Origin: an uncultured Myxococcales bacterium
Lineage (GTDB): Bacteria > Myxococcota_A > UBA9042
DNA length: 64,000 nt
Assembly: GCA_903929795.1 (NCBI GenBank)
Contig: CAIYWC010000217.1
Location: 1 to 64,000 of the forward strand
Direction: 5' to 3'
Below are positions 1 through 7,336 of this stretch, one piece after another. Each line of letters begins with the position of its first letter. Positions within the stretch are counted from its first letter, which is position 1. Below the pieces are notes generated by a model. It had not been told where the DNA came from. It made no database searches and saw only the letters and a program-made list of their open reading frames with translations. The position numbers and the translations under genes were made by a program.

Positions 1-141
1 GCCGAAGCGCCGGAGTCACCCGGACGCACGTCCACATGCGGTCCCGCAGCTTTGGCTGCGCCCGCCCCACCTTCGGCTGCCCGTTGGGATTCCTTGGTCC
101 CCGTGGCAGCCCGGCAATGGTACTTGTGGGCAATCCGCTCC

Positions 142-159
142 GTCAGGCGCGCGCCTGAC
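142..159. repeat. Perfect 18-bp palindrome
   Basis: GTCAGGCGC is followed directly by its reverse complement GCGCCTGAC. The palindrome is perfect with no loop. It lies in gene-free DNA. It could be a protein-binding site or a hairpin at a transcript end; no T-tract follows on either strand. Confidence 0.6.
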
Positions 160-284
160 TTCCCGAAGAGCACCGCGCCCGACACGCGCAGCAAACAGGT
201 ATTCGGAAGCTGCCGAGTTTTGCCGCGGCGCGAATTGCTTCGGCGCAAGAAAAGGTGGAGCAGGCACAGCGGACGCCCCGAATT

Positions 285-308
285 TGAAAGAAGCCGCTGG
301 TTCTTTCA
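285..308. repeat. 8-bp inverted repeat with 8-nt loop
   Basis: TGAAAGAA and TTCTTTCA flank an 8-nt spacer. The stem is AT-rich in a GC-rich context, so it stands out. No clear T-tract follows, so a terminator role is only possible. Confidence 0.5.
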
Positions 309-572
309 GACCATCGTCCTGTCGGGCGGTGGCCCCGCCGCCTTTGGGTCGGTGCGGAACTCCAAGCTCGGCGCCGCAGGACGCGGCGGCTCGGCATACC
401 GCGCCTCCGTCAGGTGGCGAGTGGCTGCTTCCCGGGTCGCGGGTTCGAAGTGTTCTCATCGACGCGCAACCCGCGCCGCAGCGCCTGACCATTGCGCTTC
501 GCTGCGGCAACTGTGTGCTCTGGGAATCAAGCGCCGCGCAGGGCGCACGCCGCCGCCGTCAAGGAGTGCCGC

Positions 573-1473
573 ATGGCCGTGTGCTTCAGCAGCCCGTGCT
601 TCTCGCGGCACTTGGCCACGAACGACCGCGTTTGGCCAAGGGCACCCGGCTGGGAAGCGATTCCGCTCTGGCTGGCGCTTGTGTCGCTGCTCGCGTTGGC
701 CGGCTTGAATGCAGGCTGCGTCGGCGGTGGCTCCGCGAGCGACGCTGTCACGGACTCGCCCGACGTCGCTGCGCCGCTCCCCGACGCCGAGCTACCCGAC
801 GTTGCCGCTGCCGACATCGCGCCGCCGGACATGGCGCACCTGACGCAGCCACGGTTGACGCCGCCGCTGGCGTGCCCGGCCGATGTGACGCTGGCAGCGA
901 TGCTGCCCGGGGATCCGTCCGCGCCGGCAAGCTGCGCGAGCTGGATTCGCCTCGGCGCGTCGGCGGACGGCGAGCGCGCCGACGGCAAGATTGCGATTTG
1001 CGATCCGGCGACGGGCGAGCGCCGCGTGTACGGCGCGGACGGCGCGCTGCTGGCGGTCGACCAAGCCGTGCCGCTGGCGGAGAGCCTGACGTCGCTGGGA
1101 ACGGGCTACTTCGCCGCAGCCGGACCGAATATCCAGCGCTTCGACGGCGACGGCAAGCTGCAGTGAACGACCACCGTTCCGGACTACGTCGAGGTGCCCT
1201 TCACGTGTGGCGGGATTCCCTGGGTCTTCGACGGAGGTTCCAGCGCGAGATTGCCGGAAGGGCGATAGGTCGTCTTCGGGTTGCGCTCACCGGCCTCGCC
1301 GCTTGGCCCGCGTTGCCTTCCCCAAGAGCGACGTGCCGACAATGTTCAAGAAATCGGTCATTGGCGCCATGCTCATCTCCGGTTACCGCGAGAATCCCAA
1401 CGGTTCAACGACGCCGTGGTTCGGCCACAGCCCGCTGGACCCGTGCGCGCCGCTCGCGTGCAAGCTGTACTGA
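573..1473 (+). pseudogene. Broken Asp-rich lipoprotein gene
   Basis: The intact start is ATG 573 with AAGGAG at 561-566. It encodes about 197 residues: a signal peptide with lipobox LNAGC, then an Asp/Val/Ala/Pro-rich tether like those of other lipoproteins in this window, then a globular part. An in-frame TGA lies at 1164-1166. Beyond it the same frame continues with protein-like sequence (TTVPDYVEVPFTCGGIPWVF) to a TAG at 1266-1268. Further protein-like sequence (DVPTMFKKSVIGAMLISGY) then appears in another frame and ends naturally at 1473. At least two lesions, a nonsense codon and a frameshift, separate these pieces. This suggests a decayed gene; clustered assembly errors are the alternative. 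Function unknown. Confidence 0.55.
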
Positions 1474-1614
1474 GCGCAGCAGCACGCGCCCCGCCGCCAC
1501 GGCTTGTGTGACATTTTTGTAGCGGACCGCGACAAAAGGCGGCGGGATGCGATTACCGGGATGTTCACCCACTCAGCCGGGTGGGCCCCTTCGCCCCGGA
1601 CCCGCACGTCACCA

Positions 1615-2391
1615 CTACCCAGCCACATCCTCGCGCGACAGCGCCACCCACACCGCCACGGCCGTCAGCGCCATGCCAAACCACTGCAGCGCATACGAAA
1701 AGTTCTGCTGCGGCTCCGGATGCACCGGATAGTCGTAGATCGCCTGCGGCACGGCCTCCACATCGACGACCTTGCCCGACGCCTGCTCGCCCGCTTCAAG
1801 CAGCAGCTCCGGGTCCAGGCCGGCAATCGACTTCGCCAGCGTCGCCGGGATCGGGTGCATCCACGTCTTCAGGCCTGCGAAGCTGCCGACCGGCCGCGCG
1901 TCGCTCACCTGGACGTCCGACCGCCGCAGCCTGCCAGTCAGCGTCACCGGCGCATCGTGCGCGCGCAGCTGGGCCAACCAACCCGGCAGCTTGTCCGGCG
2001 GCGCCCAGCCCAGATTCGTCAGCAGCCGCGGGTACTTGCCGTCCGGCAGCTCGACCGGCACGATGACGTCGTATCCCAAGCGATTGCCGGCGCCGATCCG
2101 CGCCGTCAGCAGCTGCACATCCGCCATGTCCAGCTTGCCCGTCAGCGCCGCGCGCCGGTAGTGGAGCTGCTCCAGCCGGTTGGCTGCCTGCGCGGTAGTC
2201 CCCAGCGCGCTGACCGGTGGCAGCACGTCGTACTGCTGGTGGTACCACGCCACGTTGGCCTTTTGCTCCTGATAGCGCTTGGACTGCCAAACGCCCGCCG
2301 TGCAGGTCACGCCGACGACCACAAGCATCACAAGCGTCGGCAACGGCTTGGGCCGAAAGACTTTTTTCATCGGCGAATTCGTCGCGCTCAT
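1615..2391 (-). CDS. SURF1-family cytochrome oxidase assembly protein
   Basis: The product is 258 aa. It has an N-terminal membrane segment (PLPTLVMLVVVGVTCTAGVWQ) followed by the SURF1 hallmark region W-Q-x-x-R-x-x-E-K, a periplasmic domain with the GxxxxxWxP-like segment (LTNLGWAPPDKLPGW), and a second C-terminal membrane segment (YALQWFGMALTAVAVWVAL). SURF1 proteins help heme A insertion and subunit I maturation in aa3-type oxidases. The chosen ATG at 2391 overlaps the stop of the upstream SCO gene (ATGA), indicating translational coupling. It is the last gene of the oxidase operon. Confidence 0.85.
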   Translation of the reverse strand: MSATNSPMKKVFRPKPLPTLVMLVVVGVTCTAGVWQSKRYQEQKANVAWYHQQYDVLPPVSALGTTAQAANRLEQLHYRRAALTGKLDMADVQLLTARIGAGNRLGYDVIVPVELPDGKYPRLLTNLGWAPPDKLPGWLAQLRAHDAPVTLTGRLRRSDVQVSDARPVGSFAGLKTWMHPIPATLAKSIAGLDPELLLEAGEQASGKVVDVEAVPQAIYDYPVHPEPQQNFSYALQWFGMALTAVAVWVALSREDVAG

Positions 2392-2999
2392 TTCGCTCCT
2401 TGGGCCAAGAACTGCAGCGCCTCGTCCAGCTTGGCCAGCGACGCCGCATCCTGTTCGAACAGCCCGCGGATGTGGCCGCGCGCGTCGACAAGCACAAACC
2501 GCAGGCTGTGCGCGGTGTCGATGGGCGTCGGCGTCACGGGCGGCACCTCGCCCGGCTGACGGTCTTTGCGCAGGATCGGCTGCATGAATCCGCCGACCAC
2601 CAGCGTCTCCATCGCCTCGTACGGCCCGGTCGCCAGCGACCACAGCCGCGGATCCCGGTGGTAGTCGCGCGCCCACTGCGTCAGCCGCTCCGGCGTGTCG
2701 GTCTCCGGATCCACGCTGATCGATACGATCTGCGTCAGCGCCGCGCCGTCCTTGGGCTGCCACGCGCGGATCCGCTCCTGCAGCTGCGCGGTCGCGCGCG
2801 CCAGCGGCGGGCACGAGGTCGGACACGATGTGAACAGGAAATTCGCCACCCACGGCTTGCCGTGCAGCGTCGCTGAGCCGACCGGCTGGCCCGCTTGGTC
2901 CGTCAGCTGCCACGCCGGCAGCGTGCCCATGTCGTCCAGCTCCGGCGGGGCCTTTTGGCATGCGGCCAGCGCAAACAGCAGCGCAAACAGGCGGTTCAT
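2388..2999 (-). CDS. SCO1/SenC-family copper chaperone lipoprotein
   Basis: The product is 203 aa with signal peptide MNRLFALLFALAAC (lipobox ALAAC) and a thioredoxin-like fold. The copper-binding CxxxC is in FTSCPTSCPPL, and the distal His is in IDTAHSLRFVLVD. SCO proteins deliver copper to, or reduce the cysteines of, the CuA site of oxidase subunit II, which is encoded upstream in this operon. The ATG at 2999 overlaps the MauG-like gene's stop by 4 bp, and its own stop overlaps the SURF1 start. All copper ligands are present. Confidence 0.9.
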   Translation of the reverse strand: MNRLFALLFALAACQKAPPELDDMGTLPAWQLTDQAGQPVGSATLHGKPWVANFLFTSCPTSCPPLARATAQLQERIRAWQPKDGAALTQIVSISVDPETDTPERLTQWARDYHRDPRLWSLATGPYEAMETLVVGGFMQPILRKDRQPGEVPPVTPTPIDTAHSLRFVLVDARGHIRGLFEQDAASLAKLDEALQFLAQGAK

Positions 3000-4297
3000 G
3001 GCGCCGCCATGGTCACCGCATCGGGCGGCGGGATCGGCTGCGGCGGATGCAGCCACTGCGCGTCGGGCAGCGGACCGGTCAGCGTCTGCAAAAACGCCAC
3101 AAGGTCTGCCTGGCTCACCGCCGGGTCCAGCAGCGTCAGCACCAGCTCCCGGTGGCCCACGCGCGCGTTGCCAGGCAGCGTCCGGTAGAACGCCAGCACG
3201 TCGTCCAGGGTCGCGAACTGGCCGGTGTGCATGTACGGCGCGGTCCGGGCGACATTGCGCAGCGTCGGCGTCTTGAACGCGCCCATGAAGTCCTCAAACC
3301 GCGGGTTCAGAAAGCGCAATTCCTCGCAGCGCGCCGTGTCGCTGTAGACCGAGCCGCAGCGAAAATCGTCCGCCTTGACGCTCTGCGCGCCCAGCGCCCG
3401 GCCAACGTCGACGCCATTTTGCTGCGGCAGCGGCGGCAAGCCGAGGTTGTGGAAGCCCTTGTCCGTGAACAGCGGGCCGTTGTGGCAATTGACGCACTGC
3501 GCGCGGCCGATGAAGTCGCGCAGGCCGCGCTGCGCCGCCTCGGGAATTTCCTGCGCCGCCTTCGGGTCGCCCGCCAGCAGCTTGCGGGCATAGCGGTCAA
3601 ACGGCGCCTCGCGCGGCTGCAGCTTGCGTTCGTACGCCTCCAGCGCCTTGCCCACGTTGGCAAGCACCGTGTTCACTGCCAGGCGATCCGCCTCGCGCAT
3701 CGCCAGCCACGCGACGTGGTGCGGGTGGTTGCTCTCGAACGGCACCGGCCGCGCGTGCGGCGGGAAGCGCATCAGGTCGTCCAGCGGCGGCAGGGGGCCA
3801 AAGAGCTGCTCGTACGGCTGCCTGTAGTGCCGCGCGATGCGGTGCGCCAGCGCCAGCCGGTCGTAGCCGTGCTCGACATCCGCCTCCAGCGGCCCCAGCG
3901 CCTGCGCCCACAGGGAATCCTTGCGGCCATCGTGAAAGAGGTAAGGCAGCCATTGCGCGCCCAGCAGCGTCGGCGCATTGCGCCCGGCTTGGCCCACGCC
4001 GTGCGCCAGCGGCAGGCCGTCCGTGAACCACTTCTGCGGGTCGTGGCACGACGCGCACGCGACCTCTCCGTTCGCCGACAGCCCTGTGTCGAAAAACAGC
4101 GCCTGACCCAGGTTCACCGCCACCGGATTGTCCGCGACGCGGTTGCCCGGGCTCGGCGGCAGCAGCGGTAGCGGCGTCAGGCTGGCCAGGATCGCGCGCT
4201 CGGGAGTCGACCACGGCCGGTTGGGATCCGGCGACGTGGGCCGGGTGCACGCCAGCGGCAGCAGCGCGAGCCAGAGCAGCGACCGAGGCGCGTTCAC
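2996..4297 (-). CDS. Diheme cytochrome c peroxidase / MauG-like lipoprotein
   Basis: The product is 433 aa with lipobox LPLAC near residue 17. Two CxxCH heme motifs are present: CASCHDPQKWF in the N-terminal domain and CVNCHNGPLFTD in the C-terminal domain. The C-terminal TPTLRNVARTAPYMHTG segment is the usual distal region of bacterial diheme peroxidases, with a Met ligand. Family members reduce H2O2 or carry out long-range oxidation, as MauG does. Placement between oxidase assembly genes, with 4-bp overlaps on both sides, suggests a role in protecting or feeding electrons to the oxidase. That role is inferred. It is lipid-anchored, unlike many soluble family members. Confidence 0.85.
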   Translation of the reverse strand: MNAPRSLLWLALLPLACTRPTSPDPNRPWSTPERAILASLTPLPLLPPSPGNRVADNPVAVNLGQALFFDTGLSANGEVACASCHDPQKWFTDGLPLAHGVGQAGRNAPTLLGAQWLPYLFHDGRKDSLWAQALGPLEADVEHGYDRLALAHRIARHYRQPYEQLFGPLPPLDDLMRFPPHARPVPFESNHPHHVAWLAMREADRLAVNTVLANVGKALEAYERKLQPREAPFDRYARKLLAGDPKAAQEIPEAAQRGLRDFIGRAQCVNCHNGPLFTDKGFHNLGLPPLPQQNGVDVGRALGAQSVKADDFRCGSVYSDTARCEELRFLNPRFEDFMGAFKTPTLRNVARTAPYMHTGQFATLDDVLAFYRTLPGNARVGHRELVLTLLDPAVSQADLVAFLQTLTGPLPDAQWLHPPQPIPPPDAVTMAAP

Positions 4298-4830
4298 AGC
4301 CCGTCCGCCGCTTCCGGCGGCTCCTCATAGGCCGCGCTCAGCCGTTCTTTCACGCCGGCTGCCTCGACGCGCACGTCAAACTGCCAGCTGCCGTGCATGT
4401 GCAGCTTGAGCCCGTCGGCGTGCCACTTGGTCGGCGCGGTCTGCCGCAGTTCCGGGTCCGTCATCATGCCGTGGCCGTGAGCGGGCATCGTCGCGTCGAT
4501 CGCCACCTTGGGAGCCGCCAGCGGCTGGCCAGCCAGGTCCGTCAGCGCGATGTCCACCGCGAACAGCTCGCCGACCTTGGGCGCGGCGAAATGCCAGGTC
4601 GCGGCAAAGTGGGCGCTCTTCGCGCTCAGCTCCACCGGCTTGGCCATGTTCGCCGCGGCCGGCGTCGCGGCGACGGGCAGGGCCGCAGTCGGCGAGGCCG
4701 CTTGGGGCAGCGGCGCGGCGGGCGGTGGCTCAGGCGCGGCCGGGGGCGACGCGGCGGGGCCTGACGCCTTGCCACACGCAGCCGTCAGGACCAGGGCAAA
4801 AGCCACTGAAAACGCACTGTTCTTGGCCAT
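4294..4830 (-). CDS. FixH/YtkA-like lipoprotein
   Basis: The product is about 178 aa with lipobox LTAAC, then an Ala/Pro-rich linker of about 45 residues, then a single beta-sandwich-like domain. That domain has the Met/His-rich segment DATMPAHGHGMMTDP and a second HMHGSWQFDV segment. This pattern is typical of FixH/YtkA-like domains found beside copper proteins and oxidases. ATG 4830 is preferred over 4836 because GAGGAG lies six bases before 4830 but abuts 4836. The stop overlaps the next gene's start. A copper-handling role is inferred from the Met/His cluster and the operon. Confidence 0.7.
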   Translation of the reverse strand: MAKNSAFSVAFALVLTAACGKASGPAASPPAAPEPPPAAPLPQAASPTAALPVAATPAAANMAKPVELSAKSAHFAATWHFAAPKVGELFAVDIALTDLAGQPLAAPKVAIDATMPAHGHGMMTDPELRQTAPTKWHADGLKLHMHGSWQFDVRVEAAGVKERLSAAYEEPPEAADGL

Positions 4831-4840
4831 GACCATCTCC

Positions 4841-5830
4841 TCAAGGTGCCGGACGCGCGGCGTTCAAGCGTGCGGCGCGGGCGTCGTCAATCGCAGCGAT
4901 GCCGGTCGTCCCCTTGGCCGGCGTGCCAGAGCGCACCCATTGCCACCACACGCGACCCAGCCCCGCCCACAGCAGGCCGCCGCCGGGCAGCCACATCAGC
5001 ATGCCGCCCAGCTGCTGGTCGCCGATCGCGTCCAGGCCCCACGCCCGCGGCTGGCTCAGGTAAAACGTATACAGGACGTCGCTGGACAGGCTGATGATGA
5101 TGCCCAGCACCTTCATCGCCAGCATGTTCGCCAGGATGAAGACCATGCGCTTCTGATACGTCGCACGGAATTCCTCCAGCGGCGCAATCATGACCCACCA
5201 CATCAGCACCGCCGACGACATGAACATCAGGTGCTGCAGGATATGAAAATTGTGCTTTGTCAACGCGAGGTTGTACATCATCGGCACATGCCAGCCGAAC
5301 ACGATCGCGTTGTAGGTGACAAACGCCGTCATCGGTCGCGAGAAGAATTTCGCCAGCGCGTGGACCGGCCGCGGCCGCAGCATCGCCCGCCACAGCCATG
5401 GCGGCACGGCAATGACCACCAGCGGTGCCCAAATCAGCTGCAAAATCATGTGTTGCGCCATGTGCGCGGAGAACAGCAGCTCGTCCGCCAGGTGGTGCAG
5501 CGGGCCGTCCAGCGTCAGGTACATCAGCGTCATCGTCGCGTAGAAAAGCCCGCGTTGGCGTGGACTTACCGGCGTGTCGCTCCAGCCGTACTTGCGCCGA
5601 CCCGGACCTACCGCCCAGGTGTAGAGCACCACTGCCAGCAGCGTGCCGATCACCAGCGTCTCGTGCACTTCCCAGACGATCCAGCTGTGGGCGTCGTCCA
5701 GCACGAAATCCGCGCGCTCGCGCAGCGCAGGCAGCCCGGACGGGTGCGCAAGCGCCAGCGACGGCAAAACCAGCGCACACAGCGACGCCAGCCAAAGCTG
5801 GACGTTCCGGGTGCGCGCGTGCCAAACCAT
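4841..5830 (-). CDS. ctaG: CtaG, caa3-type oxidase assembly factor
   Basis: The product is 329 aa: a signal-like N-terminus, a His-containing periplasmic loop, then about seven membrane helices. The hallmark segment LDGPLHHLADELLFSAHMAQHM of the Caa3_CtaG family is present, with further conserved His residues in the helices (FGWHVPMMYNLALTKHNFHILQH). CtaG is needed for assembly of active caa3 oxidase, probably CuB insertion. The start at 5830 is chosen because AGGAA lies six bases upstream; the alternative ATG at 5836 would have no spacing. Confidence 0.85.
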   Translation of the reverse strand: MVWHARTRNVQLWLASLCALVLPSLALAHPSGLPALRERADFVLDDAHSWIVWEVHETLVIGTLLAVVLYTWAVGPGRRKYGWSDTPVSPRQRGLFYATMTLMYLTLDGPLHHLADELLFSAHMAQHMILQLIWAPLVVIAVPPWLWRAMLRPRPVHALAKFFSRPMTAFVTYNAIVFGWHVPMMYNLALTKHNFHILQHLMFMSSAVLMWWVMIAPLEEFRATYQKRMVFILANMLAMKVLGIIISLSSDVLYTFYLSQPRAWGLDAIGDQQLGGMLMWLPGGGLLWAGLGRVWWQWVRSGTPAKGTTGIAAIDDARAARLNAARPAP

Positions 5831-5871
5831 GCTCATTTCCTGCGGAATCGGTGCCGCACCGGCGCGAGCCG

Positions 5872-6645
5872 CTATTCCTTGGCGCCTTCGCAGGCTTTGC
5901 CGCCGGCGACGTTCATGCCCTTCAAGCTGTGCACGTAGTAGGCGACTTGGCGCAGCTTCTCGGAGTCCATGCTGCTCTGCCAAGCAGGCATCGCGGTGCC
6001 GCTGACTCCCTTGGCGATGGTCGTGTAGAGCGCGGCGACCTTGCCGCCGTGCTTGTAGCAGTCGTCGGTCAGGTTGACGCCCAAGCCGGGCATACCGCCG
6101 CCGTCTGCGCGGTGGCAACTGACGCAGCTCGCGGCGAAGGTCTCTTTGCCCTTGGCGAATCCGGCTTTTTGCGCATCGACAAACGCCGCTTCAAACTTGT
6201 CATCCGCCCAGGGCGCGTCCGCACCGCCGCCGACGGTTGGCGGCACGTAGCCGTCGGCCAGGTCCTGCGCGGTGATCGCGTAGCCCTTGCCAAATGGCGC
6301 GTAGTGCACGACCGACAACGAGCCGATCGCAAAAAAGCTGAACATCGCCAGGAACAGCGGCGAGATGAACAGGATCTTGTACAGCGTCAGATCGCTGCGC
6401 AAGTGCATGAAATCACCGACGACTGCGCCGAACTTGAAGATCGACAGCACAATCAGCAGCGGCGCCCAGACTTCCTTGGCCGCCGTCCACAGTTCCGGCA
6501 CGCCCTTGACGAGCGGGATGCCAAGCTCAATGAACGTCACCAGCGACAAGACGACGCCGAGGATGATGTACTGCTTGCGATGCGAGTGCGGCAGCGCGGG
6601 CCCGCCGTGCGCGCCGTTGGTTTCTACTGCGTGGCCGTGGCTCAT
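5872..6645 (-). CDS. Oxidase subunit IV fused to a cytochrome c domain
   Basis: The product is 257 aa. Residues 24-112 hold three membrane helices with the subunit IV signature FKFGAVVGDFMHLRSD. Residues 120-257 form a periplasmic class I cytochrome c with C174-V-S-C177-H178 and the Met ligand in GTAMPAW (M219). The heme domain resembles the C-terminal domain of CcoP from cbb3 oxidases (LTDD, GGK, MPAW). Ordinary caa3 subunit IV is about 110 aa with no heme, so this is a domain fusion. It gives the complex a second covalent c-type heme besides that on subunit II. The start overlaps the ctaE stop by 4 bp. Confidence 0.85.
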   Translation of the reverse strand: MSHGHAVETNGAHGGPALPHSHRKQYIILGVVLSLVTFIELGIPLVKGVPELWTAAKEVWAPLLIVLSIFKFGAVVGDFMHLRSDLTLYKILFISPLFLAMFSFFAIGSLSVVHYAPFGKGYAITAQDLADGYVPPTVGGGADAPWADDKFEAAFVDAQKAGFAKGKETFAASCVSCHRADGGGMPGLGVNLTDDCYKHGGKVAALYTTIAKGVSGTAMPAWQSSMDSEKLRQVAYYVHSLKGMNVAGGKACEGAKE

Positions 6646-7298
6646 TTGAGGAACTCCAGGAGGTAGACGAACGTGAAGATGACGATCCAGACGATGTCGA
6701 CAAAGTGCCAGTAGAGGCCCATGACCTCGACGTTGACGGCTTCCTTGCCGGGAACCAGCTTTTTCTTGGTGATGAGCACGGACATGATCAGCAGCCAGAT
6801 GACGCCGACGGTGACGTGCGTGCCGTGAAAGCCGGTCATCGTGTAGAAGGTCGAGCCGAAAAGCGACGCATTGGCGCCGGCGAAAACGAGGTGCTTTTCG
6901 GTGTAGAATTCATGAAATTCAACGACCTGGAAGCCGACAAAGCACGCGCCGAGCGCCGCCGTGATCAGGATGAACGTGCGCGCCGTCAGCGGCTTTTGCT
7001 GCTTCATCGCGTCGACCGCCAGCGCCATGGTCAGCGACGACATCAGCAGCAAGAATGTCGAAATCGAGGTAATCCCGATGGAAAACACGTCCTTGGGCAG
7101 CGGGCCGCCCAGGCTGTTGCCGTGATAGAAAAAGTACGTGCCGATCAGCGAGCCGAAGAACATGCACTCGGAGCCGAGAAAGGCCCACATCGCGAGCTTG
7201 ATGTTGGGCAGGCCGAGGAAGTTGTTCTCCGACAAGGCGCCGTGGCTTTCGTGGCCATGCGCGTCGTCGTGGGTCAGGTTTTCAGCGTGGGCGGACAT
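6642..7298 (-). CDS. ctaE: Cytochrome c oxidase subunit III
   Basis: The product is 218 aa with five predicted helices, the short form typical of caa3/bo3 oxidases. Signature segments are WAFLGSECMFFGSLIGTYF, the central VEFHEFY, FYTMTGFHGTHVTVG and GLYWHFVDIVWIVIF. The N-terminus is His-rich (HDDAHGHESHG), an unusual but known feature. Subunit III stabilises subunit I and the D proton path. It starts at 7298; the stop overlaps the subunit IV fusion gene. Confidence 0.95.
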   Translation of the reverse strand: MSAHAENLTHDDAHGHESHGALSENNFLGLPNIKLAMWAFLGSECMFFGSLIGTYFFYHGNSLGGPLPKDVFSIGITSISTFLLLMSSLTMALAVDAMKQQKPLTARTFILITAALGACFVGFQVVEFHEFYTEKHLVFAGANASLFGSTFYTMTGFHGTHVTVGVIWLLIMSVLITKKKLVPGKEAVNVEVMGLYWHFVDIVWIVIFTFVYLLEFLK

Positions 7299-7336
7299 GC
7301 GTGCCTCTCGTGCAAACAGGGAATTAGGCGAGTGAT

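Larger units (their letters stand above)
1..572. other. Left-edge region with no supportable gene
   Basis: No reading frame here has a convincing start, ribosome site or recognisable protein; the long frames look like GC-rich noise. It holds two clean inverted repeats (142-159 and 285-308, listed separately) and several CCTGAC-containing GC-rich palindromic bits. It may be the 3' flank of a gene lying outside the window. Confidence 0.5.

Noticed and set aside
441-460. GGTTCGAAGT, resembling a tRNA T-loop
   Set aside because: The flanks do not pair into a T-stem, and no acceptor, D-arm or anticodon arm can be drawn.
1560-1612. GC-rich hairpin (CCCAC/GTGGG) behind the oxidase operon as a terminator
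   Set aside because: Short stem and no T-tract; common by chance at this GC content.
1615-2961. A 448-codon frame that would extend the SURF1 gene
   Set aside because: The extra N-terminal part is the shadow of the SCO gene; the real SURF1 start at 2391 overlaps the SCO stop.
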